Assembly (NCBI GenBank): GCA_965226915.1
Contig: CBDDEJ010000009.1
Coordinates: 1 to 64,000 of the forward strand
Source: Io17-Chloro-G2 sp965226915
GTDB lineage: Bacteria; Chloroflexota; Dehalococcoidia; Lucifugimonadales; UBA3495
Reading direction: 5' to 3'
DNA: 64,000 nucleotides
Positions 25,305 through 35,086 of the stretch are shown here, piece after piece. Numbering within the stretch: position 1 is the stretch's first letter; each line of letters begins with the position of its first letter. The translations under genes were made by a program, and so were the position numbers. The notes under the pieces are model-generated. The model searched no databases and was not told the origin of the DNA. It worked only from the letters and a program-made list of their open reading frames with translations.

Positions 25305-25375
25305 ACCTGGGGGAACAACCTGGGGGAACAACCTGGGGAAACAACCTGGGGAAACAACCTGGGGAAACAACCTAG
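25305..25375. repeat. 13-bp tandem array next to the IS
   Basis: Five units of ACCTGGGGGAACA or ACCTGGGGAAACA end to end, plus a partial sixth. One unit supplies the target duplication of the ISAs1 copy. Confidence 0.85.
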
Positions 25376-25554
25376 AAACTCGGACGGAAACCCCGATTCT
25401 CCCCAAGTCGTCGTTTTCTTAGCGACGATTATCGATGTAACAGTGGGTTCTTGAACCGTATTACAGACACTATCATGCTATATAAGACTATAATACGTCT
25501 GTCTGGCGTAGCGCGAAACCCGGCCAATGGCTTTCCGGCCAGACCTCCGATAGG
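25371..25554 (+). repeat. MITE-like dispersed repeat, copy 1
   Basis: About 177-184 bp without coding capacity. Compared by eye with the inverted second copy at 63164-63344 it differs at eight positions, all transitions. The ends are related as imperfect inverted repeats beginning CCTAGA and sharing a CGGAAA block. It lies between the IS and the alpha/beta hydrolase gene. Confidence 0.8.
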
Positions 25555-25685
25555 GGGCTCACTAACGAAAGCGTTTAAGGGTTTTGTTTATTGGTCGATG
25601 ACCACGTGTTAAGGGTAGACCTGACGGACCCGATTTCTTGACAAGCGGGTTATTATTGGGGTTGATTCTTGTCTGGAGGTACCCG

Positions 25686-26600
25686 ATGGCGTCTCAATCG
25701 GTGGGTTTGAGCCTGTATGAAGCCGCTCGAGGCATGGGAGTTTCCTTTGCTCAAGAGAACCAGCCAACAGACAGGACCGTTCAGGCAAATGGAATGAATT
25801 TCCATTACCTGGAATGGGGAGATCCCAACAACCCTAAGATATTGATGCTCCACGGCGTCTCTCAGCAAGGGCACAGTTGGGACTTCGTCGCTTTGGCCCT
25901 GTCGGACCGTTACCACATCATGGCTTTGGATCAGCGGGGGCATGGCGACACCGATTGGGCGCCCGAAGGCGACTATTCTCTTGAGGCGCAACAAACGGAT
26001 ATCGACGCGGTGGTGGACGCTCTAGGGCTGAACGGGTTTACGCTGATGGGCCATTCCATGGGGGGCAGGAACAGTTACGTTTGGGCCTCCCGTCATCCCA
26101 ATACTCTGAATGGACTGGTCATCGTTGACACCGGGCCCCAAGGACAGAGAGCCGGGCGGGAGCGGATACAGCGGTTTCAGCAGTTGCCCGACGAATTGGA
26201 TTCCTTCGATGAATTCGCGGACCGGGTCCAGGAATACACCGGGCGCAAACGGGAACAGGTTGTGGGCGCCTTGCAATACAGCATACGGGAACGGCCCGAC
26301 GGCAAGTGGTCTTGGAAATACGACAAGGTTCTCCGCACCCCCGGCGCCCGGGCGTCCGGATGGGAAGCTGACCGTTTGTGGGAGTGCGTGCGAAAGATCG
26401 ATTGTCCGACTTTGGTGGTTCGGGGCGAACGAAGCGATATCTTCGCCGACGAAACATTGAAACGGATGCAAGATGAAATCGCGGACTGCTCCATCGCCAC
26501 TATTGCCAGGGCAGGGCATTTGGTCCAAGGGGATAACCCGGCGGACTTTTTGGTCGAGGCCGAGAAGTTGCTGGCGCGGATACATAAGTCGGGGTCCTGA
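25686..26600 (+). CDS. Alpha/beta hydrolase
   Basis: A 304-residue hydrolase. It has the oxyanion block LMLHGVSQQGHSW, the DQRGHGDTDW loop, the nucleophile elbow GHSMGG, the acid in GERSDIF and the catalytic His in ARAGHLVQGDNP. It is cytoplasmic; the substrate is unknown. The start at 25686 follows TGGAGG; an upstream in-frame start at 25638 would add an unlikely leader. A convergent frameshifted gene follows. Confidence 0.88.
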   Translation: MASQSVGLSLYEAARGMGVSFAQENQPTDRTVQANGMNFHYLEWGDPNNPKILMLHGVSQQGHSWDFVALALSDRYHIMALDQRGHGDTDWAPEGDYSLEAQQTDIDAVVDALGLNGFTLMGHSMGGRNSYVWASRHPNTLNGLVIVDTGPQGQRAGRERIQRFQQLPDELDSFDEFADRVQEYTGRKREQVVGALQYSIRERPDGKWSWKYDKVLRTPGARASGWEADRLWECVRKIDCPTLVVRGERSDIFADETLKRMQDEIADCSIATIARAGHLVQGDNPADFLVEAEKLLARIHKSGS

Positions 26601-26645
26601 CACACCTCCCAACAGACAACTTGGCCGCCGCCGATGTACTCGGAT

Positions 26646-27492
26646 TCACCCTCCAATATAAGACTGGCTGAATATTTCGGCCCATTCTTGAGAACCCTCA
26701 TAGGTCAAGGCGCCCTCGGATGTGGCGGATTCCGGTCTAATCCGGCCATAAGCCAGCAAGACGAATGTCCCGGCATCGCACCGGAACGTGACATCGGCGA
26801 ATGAGCCGCCGGCTGCCTCCATTAATTTCTCGTCCTTGCTCTCTATGACGAAATCCGTGCCAGGGGCCTCGACATCGCTTATTTCGAAGCGAAATCGTAC
26901 GGGCAATGATGGATGATGCGGAGGAAGCGGGATGTCCCACCATCTAGGGCGGTGAGGAAAGCGCTCCACCATTACCGCCAGGCAATCTTGGGATAGCTTC
27001 ACGTGGGGATCAAAGGGAAAGGTGACATCCCATCTATGCACCCCCACATCGGCGATATAGGTATCGAGAATATTCCGAATCGGTTCGGCGCCGGTCCTTC
27101 GGTAGCAGAATCTGCCCCAATCGCTGGAGCCAACCTGGTCGAACGCCTCCTCGATCGCCCGGCTGGATTTGACAAATTCGGGTAGCATCTGGTCCCCAAT
27201 CTCTTTTCTAAATGCAATCACCATGTTGGCCATTGAGTCCGCATCTACCCGATCGTTTGACCTGCTTGGGAGGTCCTGCCTTCAGGGGTTCAGCTTGCAA
27301 TGAATCGATGATCCTGAGCGCGGTGTCTCTGTTGAACAATGTTATATGTGCAATTACGTCCGCCACGGTCCACTTGTCACAGTTGCTGGGTGATTCCCAA
27401 GCCTTTGGGGACAAGGTGCGCAGGTATTGCTCCAAGCTTTGATGCTCGGCCTTGAGTGTGGCAGCGCGGTCTTCAGGCAAGGTAGTGGGCAT
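26646..27492 (-). pseudogene. Maleylpyruvate isomerase/DinB-like family protein, frameshifted
   Basis: The first frame (from 27492) has the helix LSPKAWESPSNCDKWTVADVIAHIT, the N-terminal signature of the TIGR03083 mycothiol-dependent/DinB-like group. The second frame continues with MVIAFRKEI, ILDTYIADVGVHRWDV and a C-terminal SCP2-like part (VTFRCDAGTFVLLAYGR). The frames switch at about 27245, where adding one base near GATCGGGTAGATG would fuse them. The intact gene would encode about 281 residues. Confidence 0.72.
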
Positions 27493-27564
27493 CGGGCCTC
27501 CGGAAAATGACAGACTATCCGCTCGTGGCTGACGGGGGATGGGGTTACAGCGGAAACTCCGGGC

Positions 27565-28917
27565 TTACCCAAGCAAGCGGGGAATCACATCGCCTAGGGC
27601 GAAACCGACCCCCGCCGACACCACGCCGATTCCCAAGATCTCCAGCCCTTGCAGCACGGGCGATTTTTGCACCAATCTCCCTTTGCCCACCCCCAAAACG
27701 AACAGGCCGGTGAGAGCGGCTGCCACAGACACGGTGATAGCGATGTTTCCATCAAGGAACAGGTATGGGATGATTGGCACCAACGCGGCTAAGACGAATG
27801 ACAACCCCATGACCAGGCCATCTTTTATGGGATTGGACGTTTCGTCTGGGCTGATGCCTATCTCTTTTTCGATCAGAGTCCTCAGCCAAAGGTCTTTGTC
27901 CTGGGCGATCTCATCGGCTAAATGGCTGGCTTCTTCGTAGGTCCTTCCCTCGCGCTGGAATATCACCACCAGCTCGGCTAGTTCTTCGGCGGGGTTCTCC
28001 TCCAATTCCTGGGCTTCCTGGGCGATTTCCGCTCGCATGACGTCCTGCTCGGCCCTGGAGCCCAAGTATGCCCCGGTCGCCATGGATATCATTCCGGCAA
28101 AGGCGGCGGCCGCGCCAGCCACCAGTACGGTGGAGGTTTCTCCCACTGCCACCGCCACCGATGTTACCAACGCCACAGTGCTGAGGATGCCGTCCTGGGC
28201 GCCAAACACCACTTCCCGGAGTCTGCCCAGAGAGGCTACCCTCCACCGTTCCCGGTCCACCTCCATGGCGGCCGCCACGTATATGTCCAGATTATCCGGG
28301 CCCAACGTCGCCGCGGAACCAGCCCCTTGCGGAGTGCTCTGGGCAGGCGTATCCGGTCCGGAGGAGCCGACGGCTGTTTCTGCGGCTGTTTCTGCAGCTG
28401 TTTCTGCGGCTGTTTCTGCGGCTGTTTCTGCGGCTGTTTCTGCGGCTGTTTCTGCGGCTGTTTCTATCGTTGCAATCGCTTCGGGCGCCTGAGCAGGTTG
28501 CGGCGTGCCGGCCTGTTTCGCCTCCAACAGTTCGAGGGTGCGAGTGAAAACCTCCAGGTGGTGGCGTTCCCTCTCCATGGCCAAGGAAAAGGAGTCGGCG
28601 GCGTCGCGCCGACCTTCCTCCAGGGCGTCTTTGATCATCCGGGGATACATGGTGCTGAACTCTTTGGATTCGCCAACGGTAGTGGTGCGAAGGTTGGTAA
28701 TGGTGGATTTGATTTCACCCGAAACCCGAAGGTGATTCATGCCGTGAATCGTCTCGGCGCCGGCCACTTCCTGGAATACCTGGGCGACTTCCGGCAGGCC
28801 CTCTTCCAAGGCTTTGTGGGCGTAGGCGTTGTACTTAAGGTGGGCCATTGCTTCGCCCACGATGGCGTTCCACAGGTTTCTTTCTGTCTTGCTTAGATTG
28901 GGTAAATCTGAAGCCAT
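27565..28917 (-). CDS. Ferritin-like/VIT1 fusion, MbfA-type iron transporter
   Basis: A 450-residue fusion. Residues 1-145 are a rubrerythrin-like four-helix domain with E22, E50, E55 and H58 in GEAMAHLKY and EVAGAETIH as probable diiron ligands. Residues ~150-205 are a linker with eight AAET-type repeats. The C-terminal VIT1/CCC1 part has REVVFGAQDGILSTVALV and five membrane helices. In Bradyrhizobium, MbfA of this build exports Fe2+ to prevent iron overload; that role is assumed here. Standalone on the minus strand. Confidence 0.85.
   Translation of the reverse strand: MASDLPNLSKTERNLWNAIVGEAMAHLKYNAYAHKALEEGLPEVAQVFQEVAGAETIHGMNHLRVSGEIKSTITNLRTTTVGESKEFSTMYPRMIKDALEEGRRDAADSFSLAMERERHHLEVFTRTLELLEAKQAGTPQPAQAPEAIATIETAAETAAETAAETAAETAAETAAETAAETAVGSSGPDTPAQSTPQGAGSAATLGPDNLDIYVAAAMEVDRERWRVASLGRLREVVFGAQDGILSTVALVTSVAVAVGETSTVLVAGAAAAFAGMISMATGAYLGSRAEQDVMRAEIAQEAQELEENPAEELAELVVIFQREGRTYEEASHLADEIAQDKDLWLRTLIEKEIGISPDETSNPIKDGLVMGLSFVLAALVPIIPYLFLDGNIAITVSVAAALTGLFVLGVGKGRLVQKSPVLQGLEILGIGVVSAGVGFALGDVIPRLLG
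28371..28466. repeat. Eight 12-bp tandem repeats inside the ferritin-VIT1 gene
   Basis: Eight units of CGGCTGTTTCTG with single changes. On the coding strand they encode the AETA linker between the ferritin-like and VIT1 domains. The length of 12 keeps the frame, so copy-number changes would alter only linker length. Confidence 0.88.
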
Positions 28918-29145
28918 ATCGGCGTTCCTTTAACTAACTAGTTTTGCCGGAGAATCAAGCTAGAGTTGGGTGTGAAACCGGAGTCGCCGAATCCCAGCGG
29001 CGGTCAGGCGCCCGGCAAAATGGCGCCCGCGGCGATTGCTACATCTTAACAGGCGGACGCAGCTTTATGGTTGGACGTAAAGACCGGGGATCCGCGTCGT
29101 TTGGGGGAGAGGGCGGCGTAATACGGGACCGGGAAAACCTGTGGA

Positions 29146-29562
29146 TTACCCCATGCTGGGGGAAGCGTGATGCCCGATCATTTTCCAGTCGCTGCCAGAG
29201 GATTCCCTAACGAAGATGTTGGTGACCAGAGCGCTGAAGTTGCTGGCTCGGGCGTCGACAACCGTGGAAATGTTCTCCACGCAGGTCACCCAGCCGCAAT
29301 CGCCTTTAATCACCACGTTGACGTACTGCAGGTTGAAGTGCATCAACGTGGTGTTGTTAAAGATGCCCCTCCAGCTCTCCCGAATCAAAGGCCAACCCAC
29401 CAGGGGTTGCCAGCCGGGATGGACGCACATGGCCTGAGTGGAATCCTCCCAGGCGTCTTCCATCAACTGGGCGTCCAGGGCGCCAAAAGCATCGTAAAAC
29501 CGCTGGTTGGCGTCTTTTACGCCCTGGATGTCGGCGTCGTTGGGTTCCCCGTTAGATTGCAT
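29146..29562 (-). CDS. SnoaL/NTF2-like domain protein
   Basis: A 138-residue protein with the SnoaL-like cone fold pattern: NQRFYDAFGALDAQLMEDAW, CVHPGWQPLVGWPLIRESW, and WVTCVENISTVV ending in WKMIGHHASP. This subgroup is annotated as nuclear transport factor 2-like and is often of unknown role. The start at 29562 is chosen by similarity; the frame is open further upstream, into the neighbouring gene. It is probably co-transcribed with the upstream acyl-CoA dehydrogenase-like gene. Confidence 0.75.
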   Translation of the reverse strand: MQSNGEPNDADIQGVKDANQRFYDAFGALDAQLMEDAWEDSTQAMCVHPGWQPLVGWPLIRESWRGIFNNTTLMHFNLQYVNVVIKGDCGWVTCVENISTVVDARASNFSALVTNIFVRESSGSDWKMIGHHASPSMG

Positions 29563-29597
29563 CCATTTACTCTCTGGGGCCGTTAACAGGCCAATGC

Positions 29598-30776
29598 TTA
29601 ACCCCAGCGTGGAGATTCGTCGGGATTTATGCCCCGGGCAGTCTTCGCCACGAATTCGTGGGTGAGGGCCGAGTTGGCCGGGTGAAGACGTCCCAGCCGG
29701 GCATCCCGCCAGAGCCGTTCGATTCCAGACCGCTTGAATATCCCGAATCCGCCGGTCAGTTCCAATGCGGTGTCTATGATCTTCCAAGCTGACTCGACGG
29801 CGTGGTATTTGGCCGCGGTGATTTTCAAGCCCCACTCGGCGCCGTGATCGACGCCATCAGACCAGTCTTGGGTGATCTTGTCCAGGTGGGGACCTATGGA
29901 TTCGAATGCGATGACCATTTCGGCGACGCTATGTTGAACTTCGGCATGGTAGCTCATGGGACGAGAAAGACCGATGGAAGTCTTGGTCTTCACTGATTCC
30001 ACCGTCATATCGATCGCTCGCTTCGCCATGCCGTAGTAGACGTTGGCAAAACCCATCAAAGCCCAGGCGAAGATACCTATGACGAAAAGGTCGATCCCCG
30101 CCGCTCCGGCGGGGATCACGCGGCCGATGTATTTGTCGGGGACGAAGGCCCCATCAATAACCGTGTCTTGGCTGGCGGTTGCCCGCATGCCCAGCACGTC
30201 CCAAACCTCATTGATTGTGACACCCTCGGTGTCCCGTGGCATGAAGGCGTGGATTATCTTGGGCGCATCGGGGTCGCTGATGTCCATGCCGTGGATGCCC
30301 AGGCGGGTCCATACCGGCGTAAGGCTGCCGAAGGATTTATTCCCCGTGAACCGGTAGCCGCCGTCAACCTTTTCCGCTTTGGTCGTGGAAAGGAGCACCG
30401 GCAGATCATTGCCGCTTTCCGCGTGGCCGGCGGCGAAAATCTCTCCGGCGGCCGCCTCTTGGAGAAGCCAATCCAATGAGTTGTCTCCCGACTTGCGCAG
30501 ATCGGCCGCCACGCCCGTCCAATACACATGCATGTTTGCTCCCAAAGCAGTGGCCGGCGCGCAGTAGGCCAGATGCCGCGTCTCGCGCCCGGCTTCGGTT
30601 AAGGACATTCCCAGACCTCCCAGATCCTTGGGTACTGCCATGGTCAAATAACCCGACGAACGCAGTTCTTCAAAGTCTTCGCTGAAGAACCGGTTCTCCC
30701 GGTCGTATACAGGCGCCCTCTCTTGGAACCGGGCCTAGATCTCGTCAGACAATATGTGATTCCCCGTGGTGGTCAT
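29598..30776 (-). pseudogene. Acyl-CoA dehydrogenase-like gene with early amber codon
   Basis: The gene begins at an ATG (30776) behind an excellent GAGGAG. Codon 14 is TAG (30735-30737), in ILSDEI-stop-ARFQERAPVY; after it the frame stays open to 29598. The rest is a normal flavin acyl-CoA dehydrogenase: GLGMSLTEAGRETRHLAY, the substrate loop GNKSFGSLTPVW, and the C-terminal ALELTGGFGIFKRSGIERLWRDAR. An internal ATG at 30647 could start a 349-residue product lacking the first helix. CAG to TAG would explain the lesion. Confidence 0.75.
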
Positions 30777-30903
30777 GGTTGTCTCCTCGTTAGACATGGG
30801 CCAATATTCAATATTGGTCCCAATAAAATCTAGGTCATGGATTTCTCACTATGTTTACTGGCCGACGCGGTCTGAGACCGGCTCTAGGCGCCGACGAACC
30901 GGC

Positions 30904-31524
30904 CTAATGCATCGGTGAGAAAGATGCCGGCGCTAGGAGTTTGTTTTCTTGGCTAAGAAGGAATTCCCTGGTGGGAGGCGGCCAATGGGGGGTCTTGCCC
31001 GCTTCTTCTCGAATATGGTCACGCTCCGCCATGTCCTTGTAGGGCCAGATGTGCACCCACTTGTTAAGACAGCCCAGTTCGCTGGACATGCCGGCGGCTA
31101 GGGGAGAGAACTCTTCCCGGTGGGGAATGGCGGCCCCCCAGCGCTTGAGCACTTCGCCCATTGAGCCGGTCTTGTAGGTGTAGATACGCATCTCGTAGAT
31201 GTTGCCCAACGCCTGGTCGCCGCCCATGGGCCGCATGAAGGGCGCCGGGGTGAAGATTTCAGATTCTTGGCGGACGTACATGTCCGGGTCGTTTGCCGGA
31301 GGCCAGTTTGGGTCTTTAGACGCCTCGGCCCGAATCTCGGTGCGTTGGTCCATGCTCTCGTAGGGCCAAACGTGAATCACCTGGTTGAGGGGGCCAAACT
31401 CGGTGTGCCAGAAAGCGCCCAGCTTGGAATACTTTTCCCGGTGGGGAAGCGCTTTGGCGAAGTTTTCTTCAAATGTAGCTACGGAACCTGGCTTAAGGGT
31501 GTAGGTGCGCACCTCGTAGATCAT
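30904..31524 (-). CDS. NIPSNAP family protein, duplicated domain
   Basis: About 206 residues with two NIPSNAP ferredoxin-like domains. The first opens with IYEVRTYTLKPGS and the second with IYEMRIYTYKTGS; each has an HxWPY block (VIHVWPYESM, WVHIWPYKDM). The biochemical role is unknown. The ATG at 31524 is preferred to the one two codons earlier because AGGAG lies 6 bases before it. Confidence 0.85.
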   Translation of the reverse strand: MIYEVRTYTLKPGSVATFEENFAKALPHREKYSKLGAFWHTEFGPLNQVIHVWPYESMDQRTEIRAEASKDPNWPPANDPDMYVRQESEIFTPAPFMRPMGGDQALGNIYEMRIYTYKTGSMGEVLKRWGAAIPHREEFSPLAAGMSSELGCLNKWVHIWPYKDMAERDHIREEAGKTPHWPPPTREFLLSQENKLLAPASFSPMH

Positions 31525-31731
31525 TCTCATCTCCTGATCTTAATGTTTTCGACTAGCCGTCCACTTGAAGCCTGGACGGGGCATGAGCGGGCAGGCTGCC
31601 CAAATGTTCGGCCTAGTGTAGCAAAAACCCATTTAGCGGGCAATCTGGTTTAGACGGGGCCGGTGTTACAATCTTATGTGAGCCTGCGCGGCTAAATCTA
31701 ATCTAATCACGGGTATCAAAACAGGGCGGTC

Positions 31732-32538
31732 ATGACGCAAGGCGCCACCATCCTTGACATCAAGCCAGGCGAATCCATCAGCCGGCAAAGGCTGCTTTGG
31801 CTGTTGTCCGGCATCGGAAGCTCGCCCGAAGAATCTGCCGACAGGTCGAACGCATCGTCGTTTTTCTGTCGGCCGGGAGAAGGATCTGAATTCCTGACCG
31901 GCGCCGGGGCCGAAGGCCAAGAGTGGCAGAGCCGGTTGCGTGATTTGGGAAGCAACGTGATCGACTCGGACACCGGCTTGGCTGGATTTCGATTGGGAAA
32001 CCTGGGCTTGGTGCTTACTCCCCCATTCCCGTTGCGTGAGAGCCATTTCAAAACGGGTTGGGACATCGGGCCGTTGATGGAGCTGATGCAGGCCGAACTC
32101 ACCGTTGGGGTGGTGCTGTTGCGGTTGGGGCGCTTCTCGGTGGCGGTGTATCAAGGCCGCAAGTTGGTTTCCAGTAAGACCGACGCCAGGTACGTCAAAG
32201 GCCGTCATGCCGCGGGCGGGACATCCCAACAACGGTACGTAAGGATCCGCGAAGGGCAGATACAAAGACTCTACGATAAAACCTGCCTAGCGGTGAGAAA
32301 TCAGTTTGGCCCTTTCGCCGACCGGCTGGAATATGTTGTTTTGGGCGGGGAGAGCCAAACTTTAAATGGCTTTATGAAGGCATGTCCCGCGGTGGACCGG
32401 CTCAAAGCGACTGTGCTGGATCGCCGGTTGAATGTGCGAGACCCCAAGCGCGATACTCTGGAGAGAGTCGGAGAAATACTTTGGGAATGCAGGGTTTGGC
32501 CGGTGGAATGGCCGCCAGACACTACCGGCGTATGTTAG
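31732..32538 (+). CDS. VLRF1/Vms1-like peptidyl-tRNA release factor
   Basis: A 268-residue protein of the eRF1-like VLRF1 group. The catalytic loop is KGRHAAGGTSQQRYVR, with the GGTSQQR at 162-168 resembling the actinobacterial VLRF1 GG-x-SQQR loop, whose Gln releases nascent chains from peptidyl-tRNA. The preceding strand ARYVKG and the C-terminal fold fit. It ends 9 bases before mutS2, the gene for a ribosome-collision splitting factor, so the two probably form one ribosome-rescue operon. Family call rests on motif memory. Confidence 0.72.
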   Translation: MTQGATILDIKPGESISRQRLLWLLSGIGSSPEESADRSNASSFFCRPGEGSEFLTGAGAEGQEWQSRLRDLGSNVIDSDTGLAGFRLGNLGLVLTPPFPLRESHFKTGWDIGPLMELMQAELTVGVVLLRLGRFSVAVYQGRKLVSSKTDARYVKGRHAAGGTSQQRYVRIREGQIQRLYDKTCLAVRNQFGPFADRLEYVVLGGESQTLNGFMKACPAVDRLKATVLDRRLNVRDPKRDTLERVGEILWECRVWPVEWPPDTTGVC

Positions 32539-32547
32539 GAGCAACCC

Positions 32548-35034
32548 TTGACTGAGGAATCGATGGGTGGTGACACGGTTGAACTTGGGCGGTCTGTGAT
32601 TGGACCTTTGCCCCAGTCTTCCAGCGGTAACCCAGGCCCCTATTCGGATGGCTACACCGGGTCTCTCGCGTTATTGGAATTCGACCAAATCCGTTCCGGT
32701 GTCGCCTCTTACGCCCGCACCTTGATGGGCCGCAGGGCGTGCCAGTCTCTGGCGCCATCGGGCGACGTTTTGGAAATTGCCACTCGCCAACAGGAAACCA
32801 GTGAAGCCGGCAAGTTTCTAGACAACGGGGGCGGCTTGGAGTTCGGCCCCGAAGAGGATTTCCAGGAGTTCTTTCACCGCTCGATGTTGGGCGGATTGCT
32901 CCGGGGTCAAGAACTCCAAGCCATCGAAGAGATGATCCGGGCGGCTCGCTCCAACCGGGCCAGCATGCTGCGCCACGAAGAATTGCCCCTGCTTTCGGCA
33001 ATTGCGGAGAACATTCCAGACCTGCGCTCGTTGGGCCAGTCCATCGTGTCGGCCATCAGCGTGGCTGGCGATGTAATGGACGACGCCAGTCCTGCTCTGA
33101 GGGAGCTCCGGCAGGAATCTAGGTTGACCTACCACCGTCTGAACCAGGTGATGGAGCGCAGTTTGCGCCGGTTCCAGCGTCAGGATTTGGTGCAGGAGCC
33201 GCTGATCACCCAGCGGAACGGCAGGCTGGTCCTCTTGATCAAGGCCGATATGCGGGCCAGGGCGCCCGGAATCGTTCACGATGTTTCCGATAGCGGCGCT
33301 ACCGTGTTCATAGAGCCCATGCCCGCCATAGAGCAAGGAAACCGATGGCGGGAGTCCCGCAGGGCGGAGGAACGCGAAGAGGAGCGCATCCTGCGGTATT
33401 TATCGGACTTGGTGGGCCAAGCAGGACCCGACCTGCTGTTGATGTTGGACCAGATGGCGCGGCTGGATCTAAACATGGCCAAGGGCCGCTATTCCCGGTC
33501 GCTGAATGCCACCGAGCCGTGGGTAGTTGGACCCGAAGCGCCGGTGCGCCAAATACGGCTGATCGGCGCCCGCCATCCCCTTCTGGCGGGGGACGTGGTG
33601 CCGGTGACGGTGCAGTTGGGCGGCGACCAACGGGTAATGCTCATCACAGGGCCGAACGCCGGGGGCAAAACCGTGACGTTGAAGACGGTGGGTCTGCTGG
33701 CGTTGATGGCCCATGCCGGTCTCCACGTGCCGGCCGACGAGGCGTCTTTCCCGATTTTGGATGGCGTGTATTCCGATATCGGCGACCAACAGAGCATCGA
33801 GCAATCCCTGTCCACCTTTAGTTCCCACATCAGAAATCTCCTGTTCATAATGGAACGGGCCACCGCCAATTCCCTGGTCTTGGTCGATGAACTGGGGACC
33901 AGCACGGACCCTGAAGAGGGATCAGCCCTGGCCAAGGGGATTCTGGGGCATTTTGGTTCTATGGGGCTGATTATGGTGGCCACCACCCATCACCGCGGGG
34001 TAGCCCATTACGTTCAAGAACAGCCGGCCATGATCAACGCCAGCGTAGACCTTCACCACCAAACCTTGGAGCCGACGTTTCGGTTGACCCAAGGCCTGCC
34101 GGGGCGCAGCTATGCTCTGACAATTGCGTCGAGGTTGGGGATGCCACAGGACATCGTCGAACAGGCTCGGTCTTCCTTGTCTCCCGTGGAGCAGGCCACG
34201 GAAAATATTCTAGGCGAGCTTCAGGAAGAGCGAAATCTGGTGGAGGACTTGCGCCGGGATGCCGAAGAGGCCATGGTCCGCGCCAGAGAGCAACAGGCCC
34301 GCCTTGATGCCCAGATGGCTTCGGTGGAGTCGGCCAAGCTGGAACTGGTGGAGCAGGCCCGCCGGGAACTTCAGGAGCAGACCGCCCATCTTTTGGGGCG
34401 AATACGCGATGCGGAAAGGACATTGCAAGAATCCGCTGTGCAAGAATCCGCCAGGAAAGAATCCGGTGGGCGGGCGCAGTTGCAGGAGCAGAGGGCCCGG
34501 CTTTCCCAGGTCCGCCGGGAATTGGACGCACCTCACTGGGAGCCTATCGAAGTATCACGGCCCGTGTGGCATTCCGAGATAAACGCGGGCCAGCGGGTTT
34601 ACATCCGAGGCATTCCCCGCCCGGTGGAGGTTGTGGCGCCACCAAATCAACAAGGCGAGGTGGTGGTGTTGCTCGGCACGATGCGGGCCAACATACCGGT
34701 CTATCAACTGGAACGCCTGGCGGGAGACCAGCCACCGCAGGAACAGTCTGGAGCTAGATCCGGCGTAAAGGTCAGCCGCCCATCCCGCCGGAACATCGGC
34801 AACGAAATAGATCTCCGTGGGTTTAGGGTGGAAGAAGCCCTTGATATGGTTGAGGGCCTGCTGAACGACGCGGCTTTGGACGAAGCTGGGGAGGTCAAGA
34901 TCATTCACGGCAAGGGGACAGGGGCCCTGCGGCGGGCGGTGCGGGAACATTTGGAAAGCCACCCGTTGGTGTCATCTTCGGAACCCGGAGACGGCCCCGG
35001 AGGAGACGGAGTAACGGTGGCTCATCTACGATGA
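32548..35034 (+). CDS. mutS2: Endonuclease/ribosome-splitting factor MutS2
   Basis: An 828-residue MutS2. It has the ATPase Walker A TGPNAGGKTVTLKT near residue 370, Walker B LVLVDELGTSTDP, a long coiled coil (~530-650) rich in Glu/Gln/Arg, and a C-terminal Smr domain (751-828) with IDLRGFRVEEAL and IHGKGTGALRRAV. In Bacillus MutS2 (RqcU) splits collided ribosomes; older work gives an anti-recombination role. The TTG start at 32548 follows TAGGAG. Confidence 0.93.
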   Translation: MTEESMGGDTVELGRSVIGPLPQSSSGNPGPYSDGYTGSLALLEFDQIRSGVASYARTLMGRRACQSLAPSGDVLEIATRQQETSEAGKFLDNGGGLEFGPEEDFQEFFHRSMLGGLLRGQELQAIEEMIRAARSNRASMLRHEELPLLSAIAENIPDLRSLGQSIVSAISVAGDVMDDASPALRELRQESRLTYHRLNQVMERSLRRFQRQDLVQEPLITQRNGRLVLLIKADMRARAPGIVHDVSDSGATVFIEPMPAIEQGNRWRESRRAEEREEERILRYLSDLVGQAGPDLLLMLDQMARLDLNMAKGRYSRSLNATEPWVVGPEAPVRQIRLIGARHPLLAGDVVPVTVQLGGDQRVMLITGPNAGGKTVTLKTVGLLALMAHAGLHVPADEASFPILDGVYSDIGDQQSIEQSLSTFSSHIRNLLFIMERATANSLVLVDELGTSTDPEEGSALAKGILGHFGSMGLIMVATTHHRGVAHYVQEQPAMINASVDLHHQTLEPTFRLTQGLPGRSYALTIASRLGMPQDIVEQARSSLSPVEQATENILGELQEERNLVEDLRRDAEEAMVRAREQQARLDAQMASVESAKLELVEQARRELQEQTAHLLGRIRDAERTLQESAVQESARKESGGRAQLQEQRARLSQVRRELDAPHWEPIEVSRPVWHSEINAGQRVYIRGIPRPVEVVAPPNQQGEVVVLLGTMRANIPVYQLERLAGDQPPQEQSGARSGVKVSRPSRRNIGNEIDLRGFRVEEALDMVEGLLNDAALDEAGEVKIIHGKGTGALRRAVREHLESHPLVSSSEPGDGPGGDGVTVAHLR

Positions 35035-35086
35035 TACTTAACGATGCACCTGGTTCACGGGCCAACCTCTAAGCGAACCCCCCGCT

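Noticed and set aside
25305..25375. CRISPR array
   Set aside because: The 13-bp units are directly adjacent without spacers, and no cas gene is present. The same holds for the 12-bp units at 17664 and 28371.
28327..28896. Plus-strand frame opposite the ferritin-VIT1 gene encoding Cys/Gly repeats
   Set aside because: It is the antisense of the AAET linker repeat and has no family match; the minus-strand gene explains the region.
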